From the NCBI GenBank assembly GCA_963737705.1, contig CAVTTP010000005.1, forward strand, positions 1 through 64,000: a stretch of 64,000 nt of DNA, read 5' to 3'. The stretch's first letter is position 1, and each line of letters opens with the position of its first letter. The notes below the pieces were generated by a model. The model was not told the DNA's origin. It did no database searches and was given only the letters and a program-made list of their open reading frames with translations. Of this stretch, positions 15,270 through 24,642 are shown piece after piece. A program made the position numbers and the translations under genes. The DNA comes from PALSA-607 sp963737705 (GTDB lineage: Bacteria; Actinomycetota; Actinomycetes; Acidothermales; Acidothermaceae).

Positions 15270-18095
15270 GTGACGACCGGCTGCCCGGGCTGTGGCGAAG
15301 GCATCACGACACCGGCCCAGACCTGCGGTCACTGCGGGCTGCGGCTCGTCGGTTCTGACGCTGCCCGCCTCTGGCAGATCGACACGGCGCTTGCCCAGCT
15401 GAACGCCGAGCGCGGGCAGTTGCTCGCCCAGCTTCGACAGCCAGCGCGTCCGACAGCAGCGGCCGGCTGGGCGTGGCCACAGGCGCAGTTCCAGCCCACG
15501 CCGTACCCACGATCCGATATCGAGGACCCGTTCTCGCGTACGCCGAAAGCGGTCCGACGCGAGGTGTCGCCACAGCAACTGCTGCTCGGCCTTGGCGCCG
15601 CGGTGCTCTTGTTGGCGTCGATCGTGTTTGTCGCGGTCGCCTGGAATGACCTCGGTCTGATCGTCCAGGCCATCGTCATGCTTGCAGTCACCGGCGCGAC
15701 GACGTGGGCCTCGGCGGTGGCCGCGCGGCGACGTCTTAGGACGACAGCCGAAGCACTCGGAGTTGTTGCGAGCGGGTTGGTCGCCATCGACTGCTCGGCA
15801 TTCTGGAGACTCGACGCCTTCCACGTTCAGCACATGCCGCTCGCGGCCTACACAGCGGTCAGCGCGCTGATTGCGACGCTGCTGCTCGCGGCGGCCAGCA
15901 GATTGATCCCGGAGGTGAAGGCGTTCGGGATCGTCAGCGTGCTCTCGGCTCAAGTACCTGTCGTCTCACTCGTGATCGCCGTGGTTGCTCATGGTCACGA
16001 GCTACCAGTGCTGCTCGCTGCCGCCGTTGTCGCGATGTCCGCGATCGACCGCGCGCTCGCGCTTCGACTGCCTCAGCTGGCCGGGATTACCGCTCGCGGC
16101 TTCGCGATCGGTGGCTGGATCGCCGGGGCAGCGGTTGCGACATTCATCGCCATCTCCTCCGACGGAATCAGTCCGAGGATCGGCATGGTCGTCCTCGCAG
16201 TTGCGGCCATCTCTGCCTTACCCCCGCTGTCTCGAGACGTGCCGCCGAAGTTCAGAGTCTTCGTTACCGCGACCGCGGTTTTTGCCGTGGTTCTCGACGC
16301 ACGCCTTGCCGTCGCGACGGTTGGTGGCGACACCGCCATGTGCGTCCTTGGTGTGCTCGGCGGCGCGTTGATCGCCGTCCAGTCAAGACTGCGCACTGCC
16401 GACCGTTGGCTACTTGCCGCCGGCATCGGCACTGTTGTCTTGAACAGCCGTGCCATCGCGACCGCACATCCGCATTCGCTGTCGTGGATCGTGATCGCTG
16501 CCGCCGGCCTTGGTTTCCTCGCGCGTGGCTTTCGTACTCCGCCCGACCGTCGGTGGGCGGTCTCGGTGGGCGCAGCGTGCCTTGCACTCGCCGGCGCGAC
16601 CTCCGTCGCCGCGTGGGACGCATCGGCAACGACGGTCGGCGGCGTGCTTGTGATCGCAGCCAGCTGCGTGTTAAGCGCGGCCGCTCTGCGGCGGCGCCAG
16701 CCGGAAGAATTTGGCTTGGTGGCCGTGGCTTGGGCCGCTGCGATCGCTGGCGTCGCCATCATGGCGGCGCAGACACCGCACGACAACATGCCGTCTATCG
16801 CGGACGCGCTCGCACTGACTGGCGGTGCCTGGTTGATGTTCTCCGCGTTGCCCGAGCGCACTGCGCTACTCGCGCCCGCGCTCGTCACGTTGGCGGCTGC
16901 CCAACTGTGTCAGCTCGCCGATCCCCGCGTCAGGCCAGTCGAATTCCTGACCGTCGGTCTCGCCGCGCTCGTGCTCGCGGCGAGCAGGGCGCACCACGGG
17001 AAGGCTCGCGTTGTTGTCGCCGTCGCTGGCATTGGGTTGGGCCTCCTGCCATCGGCACTTGTCAGCGCGTTCGACCCAGGGTTAGCCAGGCCGACGGCGA
17101 CTGCCGCGGTCGGCGGCGTCGTTGCGTGGTTCGCCATGGAACGGGCCGACCGTGTGCTGGTCGCCATCTGCGCAACGGGATTCTGCCTGATCGGGGCCGG
17201 GCTCGTTCACCAGCGGCACTTCACAGTCTTGGCCGTCATGCTCGGAGTTCTCTGTGTGCTCGTGGCCGCGCGCGAGACGGCCGGCAGCAAGTTCGACCAC
17301 CGCGAAATACCTGCAGCCGCATCGTTGTCGACCGCATCCCTAGCAGCCGCTTTCGCCGCCGCGCATTTCAGCGCAGGGCAGGCCAGCATCTGCCTCGCCG
17401 TACTCGCCGCGCTTTGGGGCGGCTTGGCGTTGGTGTGGGCGGCCAAACCGAGAGGACGCGGACTGCTCACGGTCTCGACCGTCACCTCAGCTGCAGCGGT
17501 TTGCACGGGTCTGGCCAACGCAACCTCGAGCTCTTTGTCTGTCACGCTCGTCATCACCGGCGCGACCTGGCTGGCCGTCGCCTGGCGGCGAAACGAGCTC
17601 GGCTGGATGTTGCTCGGCGTCGTGTCCTTGACGATGTCGTGGTCGCTTCGGCTCGCCCTCGTCGGCGTCCGCGTGCCCGAGGCTTACACGCTCCCGGTCG
17701 CGGTGCTGTTGCTCGGCGTCGGACTGGCCTACCTTCGACGCCAGCCCGCCGCCTCGTCGTGGCTCGTGGTAGGTCCGGCGCTGCTCGTCGGTCTCGTGCC
17801 CTCGACGGCATTGGCTGTGTTCGACGCGCACCCGCTACGCCCGATGCTCGTCCTCGTCGCGAGCGGCCTGGCCACGATCGTTGGGTTGCGACTTCGGTGG
17901 CAAGCGCTCATCGCCCTCGCCGCATCATGTCTATGTGCCGTCGCCCTCGCCCAGCTTGAGCCCTACGCAGTAGGTGCGCCCCGATGGCTCACGCTTGCCA
18001 TCGTCGGTGTGCTCCTCATCGCGACAGGCGCGCGATACGAACGGCGACTCAAGGACGCCCGTTCTGTTCGCGCGTGGCTCGTGGGCCTTCGTTAG
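15270..18095 (+). CDS. Large polytopic membrane protein with N-terminal zinc ribbon (SCO7613 C-terminal-domain type)
   Basis: The 941-residue protein starts with a zinc ribbon (CPGCGEGITTPAQTCGHCGLRL, residues 5-26), then a short helical stretch. From about residue 100 to the end it has some 25-30 hydrophobic segments. This layout matches actinobacterial proteins annotated with an SCO7613 C-terminal domain, whose function is unknown. I chose GTG 15270 with GGGGAGGA at 15258-15264. The frame stays open upstream through the antisense of the tRNA, but that part is not protein-like and is excluded. It converges on the AhpE gene. Confidence 0.75.
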   Translation: MTTGCPGCGEGITTPAQTCGHCGLRLVGSDAARLWQIDTALAQLNAERGQLLAQLRQPARPTAAAGWAWPQAQFQPTPYPRSDIEDPFSRTPKAVRREVSPQQLLLGLGAAVLLLASIVFVAVAWNDLGLIVQAIVMLAVTGATTWASAVAARRRLRTTAEALGVVASGLVAIDCSAFWRLDAFHVQHMPLAAYTAVSALIATLLLAAASRLIPEVKAFGIVSVLSAQVPVVSLVIAVVAHGHELPVLLAAAVVAMSAIDRALALRLPQLAGITARGFAIGGWIAGAAVATFIAISSDGISPRIGMVVLAVAAISALPPLSRDVPPKFRVFVTATAVFAVVLDARLAVATVGGDTAMCVLGVLGGALIAVQSRLRTADRWLLAAGIGTVVLNSRAIATAHPHSLSWIVIAAAGLGFLARGFRTPPDRRWAVSVGAACLALAGATSVAAWDASATTVGGVLVIAASCVLSAAALRRRQPEEFGLVAVAWAAAIAGVAIMAAQTPHDNMPSIADALALTGGAWLMFSALPERTALLAPALVTLAAAQLCQLADPRVRPVEFLTVGLAALVLAASRAHHGKARVVVAVAGIGLGLLPSALVSAFDPGLARPTATAAVGGVVAWFAMERADRVLVAICATGFCLIGAGLVHQRHFTVLAVMLGVLCVLVAARETAGSKFDHREIPAAASLSTASLAAAFAAAHFSAGQASICLAVLAALWGGLALVWAAKPRGRGLLTVSTVTSAAAVCTGLANATSSSLSVTLVITGATWLAVAWRRNELGWMLLGVVSLTMSWSLRLALVGVRVPEAYTLPVAVLLLGVGLAYLRRQPAASSWLVVGPALLVGLVPSTALAVFDAHPLRPMLVLVASGLATIVGLRLRWQALIALAASCLCAVALAQLEPYAVGAPRWLTLAIVGVLLIATGARYERRLKDARSVRAWLVGLR

Positions 18096-18138
18096 GAACG
18101 CGCGCCACGGATCAGCAGCAATGGTCAACGCCCAGGGG

Positions 18139-18633
18139 TCAGCGCAGTTCGGCCAGAATCCGGCGGTACTCGTGTGCATCGCGCGCGTCCGGGATCCCTC
18201 GCACCACTGACCAGCGCACGATCCCGGAGCGGTCGATGACGAACGTGCCTCGCACCGCCGCACCTTTCAACTCGTCGAACACGCCGTAGCGACGCGCCAC
18301 GTCACCGTGTGGCCAGAAATCCGCGAGCAACGGGAACTCGAAGCCCTCGCGCTCGGCGAACTGCCGCTGCACGTACTTCGAGTCGATCGAAATCGCCAAC
18401 AACTGCGCGTCGTCGTTCTGGAACGACCCGATGTCGTCGCGCAAGACGCACAGCTCGCCAGTGCAGGTGCGGGAGAACGACCACGGGTAGAAGACGAGAA
18501 GGACGTTGCGCGCACTCCGAAACGACGAAAGCCGCACCGGAGTGCCGTGCTGATCGACGAGTTCGAAATCGGGAGCGACCGTGCCCACCGCCGGCAACCC
18601 GGCGTCCGGCCCTGAATCGGGTGCAGAGGTCAA
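18139..18633 (-). CDS. ahpE: One-Cys peroxiredoxin, AhpE type
   Basis: The 164-residue thiol peroxidase reduces hydroperoxides. The peroxidatic site reads FYPWSFSRTCTGEL with Cys57 and Ser54 at the usual Thr position of P-x-x-x-T-x-x-C. A second cysteine at 62 lies one turn further along. Family blocks FPLLADFWPHGDVARRYGVF and RGTFVIDRSGIVRW are clear. The start overlaps the DUF3052 stop by 4 bp, the same gene pair seen in mycobacteria. It acts in the cytoplasm, probably with mycothiol or a mycoredoxin as reductant (family knowledge). Confidence 0.92.
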   Translation of the reverse strand: MTSAPDSGPDAGLPAVGTVAPDFELVDQHGTPVRLSSFRSARNVLLVFYPWSFSRTCTGELCVLRDDIGSFQNDDAQLLAISIDSKYVQRQFAEREGFEFPLLADFWPHGDVARRYGVFDELKGAAVRGTFVIDRSGIVRWSVVRGIPDARDAHEYRRILAELR

Positions 18634-19064
18634 CGCTTGCGCGAGCTCTTCGGCGCGACGAGGCGGGCACCTGACCAGTCAGGACCCGCGCTGATCGAGC
18701 TGGTCTGGCTGAGACCAGCAGTCGGGGCTGCTTCGGTAACGTCGCTCGGCTCGATGTGACCCGCACGACCGGCCTTTGGCGAGAGCAGCCAGATCGTGCC
18801 GCCGTCGGCCAGCGAGGTCAGCGCGTCGACAAGTGCGTCGACCAGGTCGCCGTCGTCCTCGCGCCACCAGAGGACCACCGCGTCGATGACGTCGTCGTAG
18901 TCCTCGTCGACAAGTTCGCTGCCGATCGTCTTCTCGATCGAGGCACGCAGGTCCTCGTCGCAGTCGTCGTCGTAGCCGATCTCCTGGACCACCTGCCCCG
19001 CCTGGAAGCCGAGCTTCTCCGCCCGGCTACGTCCAGCCTCCGCGTGGTCCGCGGTCGCGCTCAC
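18630..19064 (-). CDS. DUF3052 family protein
   Basis: The 144-residue acidic protein has the conserved family core EKLGFQAGQVVQEIGYDDDC, DYDDVIDAVVLWWREDDGDL and DGGTIWLLSPKAGRAGHIEP. Its biochemical role is unknown. I chose GTG 19064 because GGAGG lies six bases upstream; the longer in-frame extension is not protein-like. It is co-transcribed with ahpE (4-bp overlap) and divergent from aceE, a neighbourhood kept across actinobacteria. The 229-bp gap to aceE holds the two promoters but no gene. Confidence 0.9.
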   Translation of the reverse strand: MSATADHAEAGRSRAEKLGFQAGQVVQEIGYDDDCDEDLRASIEKTIGSELVDEDYDDVIDAVVLWWREDDGDLVDALVDALTSLADGGTIWLLSPKAGRAGHIEPSDVTEAAPTAGLSQTSSISAGPDWSGARLVAPKSSRKR

Positions 19065-19293
19065 GAAGATCCTCCCTGCGTTGTCGTGCTGTCGGCACCG
19101 TGACGGCGCCAACCTACCGGCCCCGTGGCAGGGCTTAGTCGATGTAGTCCAACGCACCAGGGCCGTGTGCGCAAGTGCTGGTCTGTAAACAACAAATGGC
19201 GCAGGCCGCAAACTGCAGCGCCGGAGACCCCGAGCGCGGGGTGATGAGACAATCGACACGTGCGTCCGAGGCAGCTCCAGCGTGAGGATTCCC

Positions 19294-22026
19294 GTGGCCC
19301 AGGTAGGTAAAGCAGGAGACCGTCCGCCTGTCATTAGCGACGGTTTGCCGAGCCAGCTGCCCGACATCGATCCCGAGGAGACGTCGGAGTGGCTCGAGTC
19401 GCTCGATGCCGTCGTCGCTGCTCAGGGCAAGACGCGAGCCCGCTACCTGATGCTGAAGCTGCTCGAACGCGCCCGCGAGAAGCAGGTCGGCGTCCCCGGC
19501 CTGCGCAGCACCGACTACATCAACACGATCCCGCCGGAGGCCGAGCCATGGTTTCCCGGCGATGAGCGGCTCGAGAAGCAGATCCGCCGCGCAGTGCGCT
19601 GGAACGCCGCCGTCATGGTCTCGCGGGCCAACCGCCCCGAGCTCGGCGTCGGCGGCCACATCGCGACCTACGCGTCGGCCGCGAGCCTCTACGAGGTCGG
19701 CTTCAACCACTTCTTCAAGGGAAAGAACGGCACCGACGCAAGCGGAGGCCCCTCGTCCGGCGATCAGGTGTTCTTCCAAGGCCACGCCTCGCCTGGCATC
19801 TACGCCCGCGCATTCCTCGAAGGCCGGTTGAGCGAAGCGCAGCTCGACGGCTTCCGCCAGGAAGTCAGCAACCACGGCCTGCCCAGTTACCCGCACCCGC
19901 GCCTGATGCCGGACTTCTGGGAGTTCCCCACCGTCTCCATGGGCCTCGGCCCACTCGACTCGATCTACCAAGCACGCTTCAACCGCTACCTACAAGCGCG
20001 CGGTATCGCCGACACGTCTGACTCGCACGTCTGGGCATTCCTCGGCGACGGCGAGATGGACGAACCCGAATCGCTGGGTGCCATCGGAGTCGCTGCGCGC
20101 GAAGAACTCGACAACCTGACGTTCGTCATCAACTGCAACCTGCAACGCCTCGACGGCCCGGTGCGCGGCAACGGCAAGATCATCCAAGAACTCGAGGCCT
20201 ACTTCCGCGGCGCCGGCTGGAACGTCATCAAGGTGATCTGGGGCGGCGACTGGGATCGCCTGTTCGCCAAGGACGTCGACGGCGCACTCGTCAACAAGCT
20301 CAACGCGACCCCCGACGGCCAGTTGCAGACGTACTCCGTCGAAAGCGCGCAGTACATCCGCGACCACTTCTTCGGCGACGACCCGCGGCTGCGCAAAATG
20401 ATCGAAGGCATGTCGGACGCCGATTTGCGCCGTCTGTCGCGGGGCGGACACGACTACCGCAAGGTGTACGCGGCATTCGCCGCGGCCCGCGCGCACGTCG
20501 GTCAACCGACCGTCATCTTGGCGCACACCATCAAGGGCTGGACGCTGAACAGCCTGCAGGGTCGCAACGCCACTCACCAGATGAAGAAGCTGACCAAGAC
20601 CGACCTCAAGGAGTTCCGCGACCGGTTGCATCTGCCGATCACCGACGCCGCCCTCGAAGCCGACCTGCCGCCCTACTACCACCCCGGCATGGAGTCAGAG
20701 GAGATCCAGTACATGCTCGAACGGCGGCGTGCGCTGGGAGGCTCGTTGCCGTCGCGCGTCAACCGCGCGAAGCCGCTGACGCTGCCCGGCGATGCCGTTT
20801 ATGCGGAGCTCCAGCAAGGGTCTGGCAAGCAAAAAGTCGCGACCACGATGGGATTCGTGCGGCTGCTGAAAGACCTCATGAAGGAAGACGGGCTCGGCGA
20901 GCGCATCGTCCCGATCATCCCTGACGAGGCACGCACGTTCGGCATGGATTCGCTCTTCCCGACAGCGAAGATCTACTCCCCGCATGGCCAGCAGTACGAC
21001 GCCGTCGACCGTGATCTCGTGCTGTCGTACAAGGAATCCAAGACCGGTCAGCTGCTGCACGAGGGCATCACCGAAGCTGGCGCGATGGGCTCGTTCATCG
21101 CGGCCGGATCCGCGTACGCGACGCACGGCCAGTACATGGTGCCGGTCTACATCTTCTATTCGATGTTCGGTTTCCAGCGCACCGGCGACCAGATCTGGGC
21201 AGCCGCCGACCAGATGTGTCGCGGGTTCTTGCTCGGCGCGACTGCTGGTCGCACAACGCTGACGGGCGAGGGTCTGCAGCACAACGACGGCCACTCACCG
21301 TTACTCGCCTCGACAAATCCCGCGGTCGTGTACTACGACCCTGCGTTCGCTTACGAGATCGGCCACATCGTGCATTCGGGTCTGCAGCGAATGTTCGGCA
21401 GCGATGACGAACACCCTGCGGGCGAAGACATCTTCTACTACATCACCATCTATAACGAGCCGATTCTGCAGCCGGCACAGCCGGAAAACCTTGATGTCGA
21501 AGGCTTGCTCGCCGGCCTGTATCACGTCGCGAGCCCCCCGGCGTCCGTGCTCGAAAGTCCTCGTGCGCAGCTGCTCGCGTCGGGCGTCGCCGTGCCGTGG
21601 GCACTGGAAGCGCAGCGATTGCTGGCCGAAGACTGGAACGTCGGAGCCGATGTGTGGTCAGCGACCAGCTGGACCGAGTTGCGGCGCGAGGCGCTCGCGT
21701 GTGACACGTTCAATCTTCTTCATCCGGACGCCGACCCGCAGGTGCCGTACGTCACCCGCAAGCTCGCGGCGAGTGCGGGACCGGTGGTCGCGGTCAGCGA
21801 TTACATGCGCGCGGTGCCCGACCAGATCGCGCGTTGGGTGCCCACCGACTACGCCTCACTGGGCACAGACGGGTTCGGCTTCTCCGACACCCGCGCAGCG
21901 ACCCGTCGGTTCTTCCACGTCGACGCGCCGTCGATTGTGCTGCAAACGCTGCACGAACTGGCCCGCCGCGGCGACATAGCTTCCGACACACCCGGCAAAG
22001 CAGCCGCCCAATACGGTCTCCTGTAG
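19294..22026 (+). CDS. aceE: Pyruvate dehydrogenase E1 component, homodimeric
   Basis: The 910-residue enzyme decarboxylates pyruvate with thiamine diphosphate and passes the acetyl group to the E2 lipoyl domain. The ThDP motif GDGEMDEPES ... NCNLQRLDG lies near residues 250-290. Family blocks such as GGHIATYASAASLYEVGFNHFF and AGRTTLTGEGLQHNDGHS are intact, and the length is normal for the homodimeric form. I chose GTG 19294 with GAGGA five bases upstream; GTG 19282 is an alternative. It supplies acetyl-CoA beside the fatty-acid operon. Long open frames on the opposite strand are shadows. Confidence 0.95.
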   Translation: MAQVGKAGDRPPVISDGLPSQLPDIDPEETSEWLESLDAVVAAQGKTRARYLMLKLLERAREKQVGVPGLRSTDYINTIPPEAEPWFPGDERLEKQIRRAVRWNAAVMVSRANRPELGVGGHIATYASAASLYEVGFNHFFKGKNGTDASGGPSSGDQVFFQGHASPGIYARAFLEGRLSEAQLDGFRQEVSNHGLPSYPHPRLMPDFWEFPTVSMGLGPLDSIYQARFNRYLQARGIADTSDSHVWAFLGDGEMDEPESLGAIGVAAREELDNLTFVINCNLQRLDGPVRGNGKIIQELEAYFRGAGWNVIKVIWGGDWDRLFAKDVDGALVNKLNATPDGQLQTYSVESAQYIRDHFFGDDPRLRKMIEGMSDADLRRLSRGGHDYRKVYAAFAAARAHVGQPTVILAHTIKGWTLNSLQGRNATHQMKKLTKTDLKEFRDRLHLPITDAALEADLPPYYHPGMESEEIQYMLERRRALGGSLPSRVNRAKPLTLPGDAVYAELQQGSGKQKVATTMGFVRLLKDLMKEDGLGERIVPIIPDEARTFGMDSLFPTAKIYSPHGQQYDAVDRDLVLSYKESKTGQLLHEGITEAGAMGSFIAAGSAYATHGQYMVPVYIFYSMFGFQRTGDQIWAAADQMCRGFLLGATAGRTTLTGEGLQHNDGHSPLLASTNPAVVYYDPAFAYEIGHIVHSGLQRMFGSDDEHPAGEDIFYYITIYNEPILQPAQPENLDVEGLLAGLYHVASPPASVLESPRAQLLASGVAVPWALEAQRLLAEDWNVGADVWSATSWTELRREALACDTFNLLHPDADPQVPYVTRKLAASAGPVVAVSDYMRAVPDQIARWVPTDYASLGTDGFGFSDTRAATRRFFHVDAPSIVLQTLHELARRGDIASDTPGKAAAQYGLL

Positions 22027-22071
22027 TTGGAAGCTCCAGGACGCTTTCTATAGCGCCGTCGAGCTTCCAAC
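22026..22071. terminator. Inverted repeat between convergent aceE and pirin genes
   Basis: GTTGGAAGCTC (22026-22036) and GAGCTTCCAAC (22061-22071) are exact 11-bp arms with a 24-nt loop. The loop holds the stop of the minus-strand gene, and the right arm falls in its last codons. A bidirectional terminator is the likely role. Confidence 0.6.
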
Positions 22072-22773
22072 TTCGCGATTAATCGCCCACGCGAGCACCT
22101 CGGCGTTCGCAGCAGCTTCCACCCGCACGTCGGCAGCACCGGTGATCCGCACCGCGTCGCCGGTGAGCAGTTGCACGTGTTCTGTGTCAGCGGTGAGCGT
22201 CATCGAGCCGCGGGCGACGAAAACATGAAGCAAGGCGGACGCCGGGATGGTGGCCGACGAGCCGGCCGCTAGGCGGGCCACAAAGAGGGTCGCGTCGCAA
22301 CGAAGCGTCACTGCTGCCGGCTGGCCACCCGATGCGACGGCGACGAATACACCGCCCTCGAGCTGCGACGTCACGTCAGCGGTGGAGTAGGACGGCAACC
22401 CCTCGACGTCCGGCAAGATCCACATCTGCACGTAGTGCGTTTCACCGGACGATGCGTTGATCTCGCTGTGGTGGACGCCCGCGCCGGTGCTCAGCAGTCC
22501 GACCGTGCCAGGACGCACGATCGCCGAGCCGCCGGTGCTGTCGGCATGTTGCAATGCGCCCGACACGACCCATGTCACGATTTCGAGATCGCGGTGCGGA
22601 TGCTCGGGGAATCCGGTGCCGGGTGAGAGCACGTCGTCGTTATGCGTCACCAGTGCGCCAAACCGCGTGTTGGTCGGGTCATAGTGCGCACCGAACGCGA
22701 AGGAGTGCCTCGAGATGATCCCGTCGGCTCGGCTCTCTTGCCTCTCCGCAGCCCGCCGCAACTCGACGTTCAA
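22048..22773 (-). CDS. Pirin family protein (YhaK-like bicupin)
   Basis: The 241-residue protein has the pirin N-terminal cupin with its metal ligands in GTGFPEHPHRDLEIVTWVVSG and the partner GAGVHHSE. The second cupin (about 130-240) is weaker and lacks a full ligand set. Related proteins act as quercetin dioxygenases or redox-linked regulators; the role here is not known. It is convergent with aceE. Nothing in its context points to a pathway. Confidence 0.88.
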   Translation of the reverse strand: MNVELRRAAERQESRADGIISRHSFAFGAHYDPTNTRFGALVTHNDDVLSPGTGFPEHPHRDLEIVTWVVSGALQHADSTGGSAIVRPGTVGLLSTGAGVHHSEINASSGETHYVQMWILPDVEGLPSYSTADVTSQLEGGVFVAVASGGQPAAVTLRCDATLFVARLAAGSSATIPASALLHVFVARGSMTLTADTEHVQLLTGDAVRITGAADVRVEAAANAEVLAWAINREVGSSTAL

Positions 22774-22871
22774 AGATCTTCCTTATGCATAGGGAGATCT
22801 TGCTGGACGAACCTCTAGAGAACACGCGGTTCTGCCGAGGATGAGGACACCAGACTCCGAGGAGGCCGCCA

Positions 22872-23303
22872 ATGCCGTGGCGCCGTCAACGGGCAAGTCG
22901 ATGGGTCACCTCCCTCGACTTGCACCCGAACCTGGCTGAGATCCTGGGCGTCTTGAGCCAGCTCCCCCAACTGACCACTCGCGACATGACCAGCCTCGCA
23001 CAGGGCTGGCGCGACACATCCTTCTTGCACAGCGCTCGGGCCCACGCCCTTGGTCCCGACACCCCACTGGTACTCGAGGTGCTCGCCAGGTTCGAGCACG
23101 TCGATCGGTTTTTTCGCGAAGAGCTGTCGCTTGACTTCCTCGGCGATGACTTTGCCGCGACCGCAGTCAAGCCTCAGGTCGTGAAGCACGCGCTGCACGC
23201 CGTCCGCGATGCGATTGCCGCGGCGTACGCGCGACCGATCTTGAGTCGGGCCGAATACCTCGCCTTGATGAAGCCCTGGCACCGGGCATTCGCTGCCCAG
23301 TAG
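22872..23303 (+). CDS. Hypothetical protein
   Basis: The 143-residue protein is not recognised. It is predicted to be mainly helical, with no signal peptide or membrane segment; segments such as PLVLEVLARFEHVDRFFREEL and VVKHALHAVRDAIAAAYARP look amphipathic. The ATG at 22872 has GGAGG about seven bases upstream. It lies between the divergent pirin gene and fasR and could share a transcript with fasR (45 bp gap), but no functional link is evident. Confidence 0.6.
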   Translation: MPWRRQRASRWVTSLDLHPNLAEILGVLSQLPQLTTRDMTSLAQGWRDTSFLHSARAHALGPDTPLVLEVLARFEHVDRFFREELSLDFLGDDFAATAVKPQVVKHALHAVRDAIAAAYARPILSRAEYLALMKPWHRAFAAQ

Positions 23304-23347
23304 GAGCCCGCCAAGACCGGTCGCGGAATGCGGCACACTGGTCGGCC

Positions 23348-24565
23348 GTGACGCCTCGTTTCCCCAATGCCGCCGCGCAGGCTGCGTCGACGGCAGCACG
23401 GGCGCGGTCGGTGACGGCACGCGAGCTCGACCGCGCCACCGGTGACCTCGCCCGCGCGGCCATCGCCCGCATGGACGAGACGCTGCCGTGGTACCGCGCG
23501 ATGCCGGCTGAGCAGCGGTCATGGGTTGGCCTCGTCGCGCAGGCCGGTATCGCGGCCTTCGTCGAGTGGTACCGGCACCCCGACCAGCGCCGGGCGATCA
23601 CCGGGGAGATCTTCGGGACGGCGCCTCGCGAGCTCGCCAGGACCGTGAGTCTGCAGCAGACCGTCGAGATGGTGCGCATCACGATCGGCGTCGTCGAGGA
23701 AGCCGCGGAGACGATCGCCGCGCCCGCGAACTCGAGCGACCTGCGCGAGGCCGTGCTCGTGTACGCGCGTGAAGTCGCCTTCGCCGCCGCGCAGGTCTAC
23801 GCCCAGGCTGCCGAAGCTCGTGGCGCGTGGGACGCCCGGCTTGAGGCGATGGTCGTCGACGCGTTGATGCGCGGTGAGGCCGACGAGGCCTTGCGATCGC
23901 GGGCCGCGGCGCTCGGCTGGGGGTCGCCCGACTCGGTCACGGTCGTCGTCGGCACCCCGCCTGACGACGAACCCGAGGCAGTCGTCGACGGGGTGCGGCG
24001 TGCGGCGCGGTATGCCGGCCTCGACGTCCTCGTTGCGGTGCAGGGCGATCGGCTGGTTGCCGTGCTTGGAGGCGCGCCTGACCCGCTGCGGGCGTCGCGC
24101 GCGCTGCTCGCGCAGTTCGGCCCTGGCCCGATCGTGATCGGCCCGCCGGTTCCCGATCTCATGTCAGCAGCCCGTTCTGCGCAGGCGGCCGTGGCCGGAC
24201 TCGTGGCGTCGAAGGCTTGGCCGGCCGCGCCGAGGCCGGTGCTCGCAAGTGACCTGTTGCCCGAACGGGCGATCGACGGCGACCCCGCCGCCCGTCGGCA
24301 GCTGGTCGAAGCCGTTTACCAGCCCCTCGTTGCTGCGGGCGGTGGGCTGCTCGAGACCGTGACCGCCTACCTCGCCCACGCGGGCTCGTTGGAGGCCACC
24401 GCCCGAACCCTGTACGTTCACCCGAACACCGTGCGCTACCGGCTGCGCAGAGCCGCTGACGTCACCGGGCTCGCGGCGACCGAACCCCGAGAAGGCTTTG
24501 CGCTCCAGATCGCGATCGTCCTAGGCCGCTTGTCGGGAACGAGTCACTCACCCGACGTGTTGTAG
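23348..24565 (+). CDS. fasR: PucR/CdaR-type transcriptional regulator of fatty-acid synthesis (FasR)
   Basis: The 405-residue protein has an N-terminal helical domain, a central GGDEF-like/CdaR domain, and a C-terminal helix-turn-helix at about 350-385 (SLEATARTLYVHPNTVRYRL), the PucR signature. Its place between aceE and fabD matches FasR of Streptomyces and the mycobacterial orthologue, which activate the fatty-acid synthase genes and sense acyl-CoA (family knowledge). A palindrome lying across its stop codon and ahead of fabD is a candidate binding site. Confidence 0.9.
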   Translation: MTPRFPNAAAQAASTAARARSVTARELDRATGDLARAAIARMDETLPWYRAMPAEQRSWVGLVAQAGIAAFVEWYRHPDQRRAITGEIFGTAPRELARTVSLQQTVEMVRITIGVVEEAAETIAAPANSSDLREAVLVYAREVAFAAAQVYAQAAEARGAWDARLEAMVVDALMRGEADEALRSRAAALGWGSPDSVTVVVGTPPDDEPEAVVDGVRRAARYAGLDVLVAVQGDRLVAVLGGAPDPLRASRALLAQFGPGPIVIGPPVPDLMSAARSAQAAVAGLVASKAWPAAPRPVLASDLLPERAIDGDPAARRQLVEAVYQPLVAAGGGLLETVTAYLAHAGSLEATARTLYVHPNTVRYRLRRAADVTGLAATEPREGFALQIAIVLGRLSGTSHSPDVL

Positions 24566-24576
24566 GTTTTCTACAA
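24560..24576. promoter_or_regulatory. Palindrome TTGTAG-N5-CTACAA before fabD (candidate FasR operator)
   Basis: TTGTAG (24560-24565) and CTACAA (24571-24576) are exact inverted arms; the left arm contains the fasR stop codon. The site is 67 bp upstream of the fabD start, the promoter region bound by FasR in Streptomyces. A short hairpin without operator function is the alternative. Confidence 0.45.
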
Positions 24577-24642
24577 AGTCGCTCCGGCTACTTGGTCCCG
24601 CCGGGCAACGACCAACCCGACCAGTTGCGGCAAGGTGGAAGC

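Noticed and set aside
16340..17959. 539-codon Arg-rich frame within the large membrane protein gene
   Set aside because: Its extreme Arg/Ala content and lack of a ribosome site mark it as an out-of-frame shadow.
19135..21294. Long minus-strand frames inside aceE
   Set aside because: They are antisense to a fully conserved 910-residue enzyme and carry no recognisable domain.
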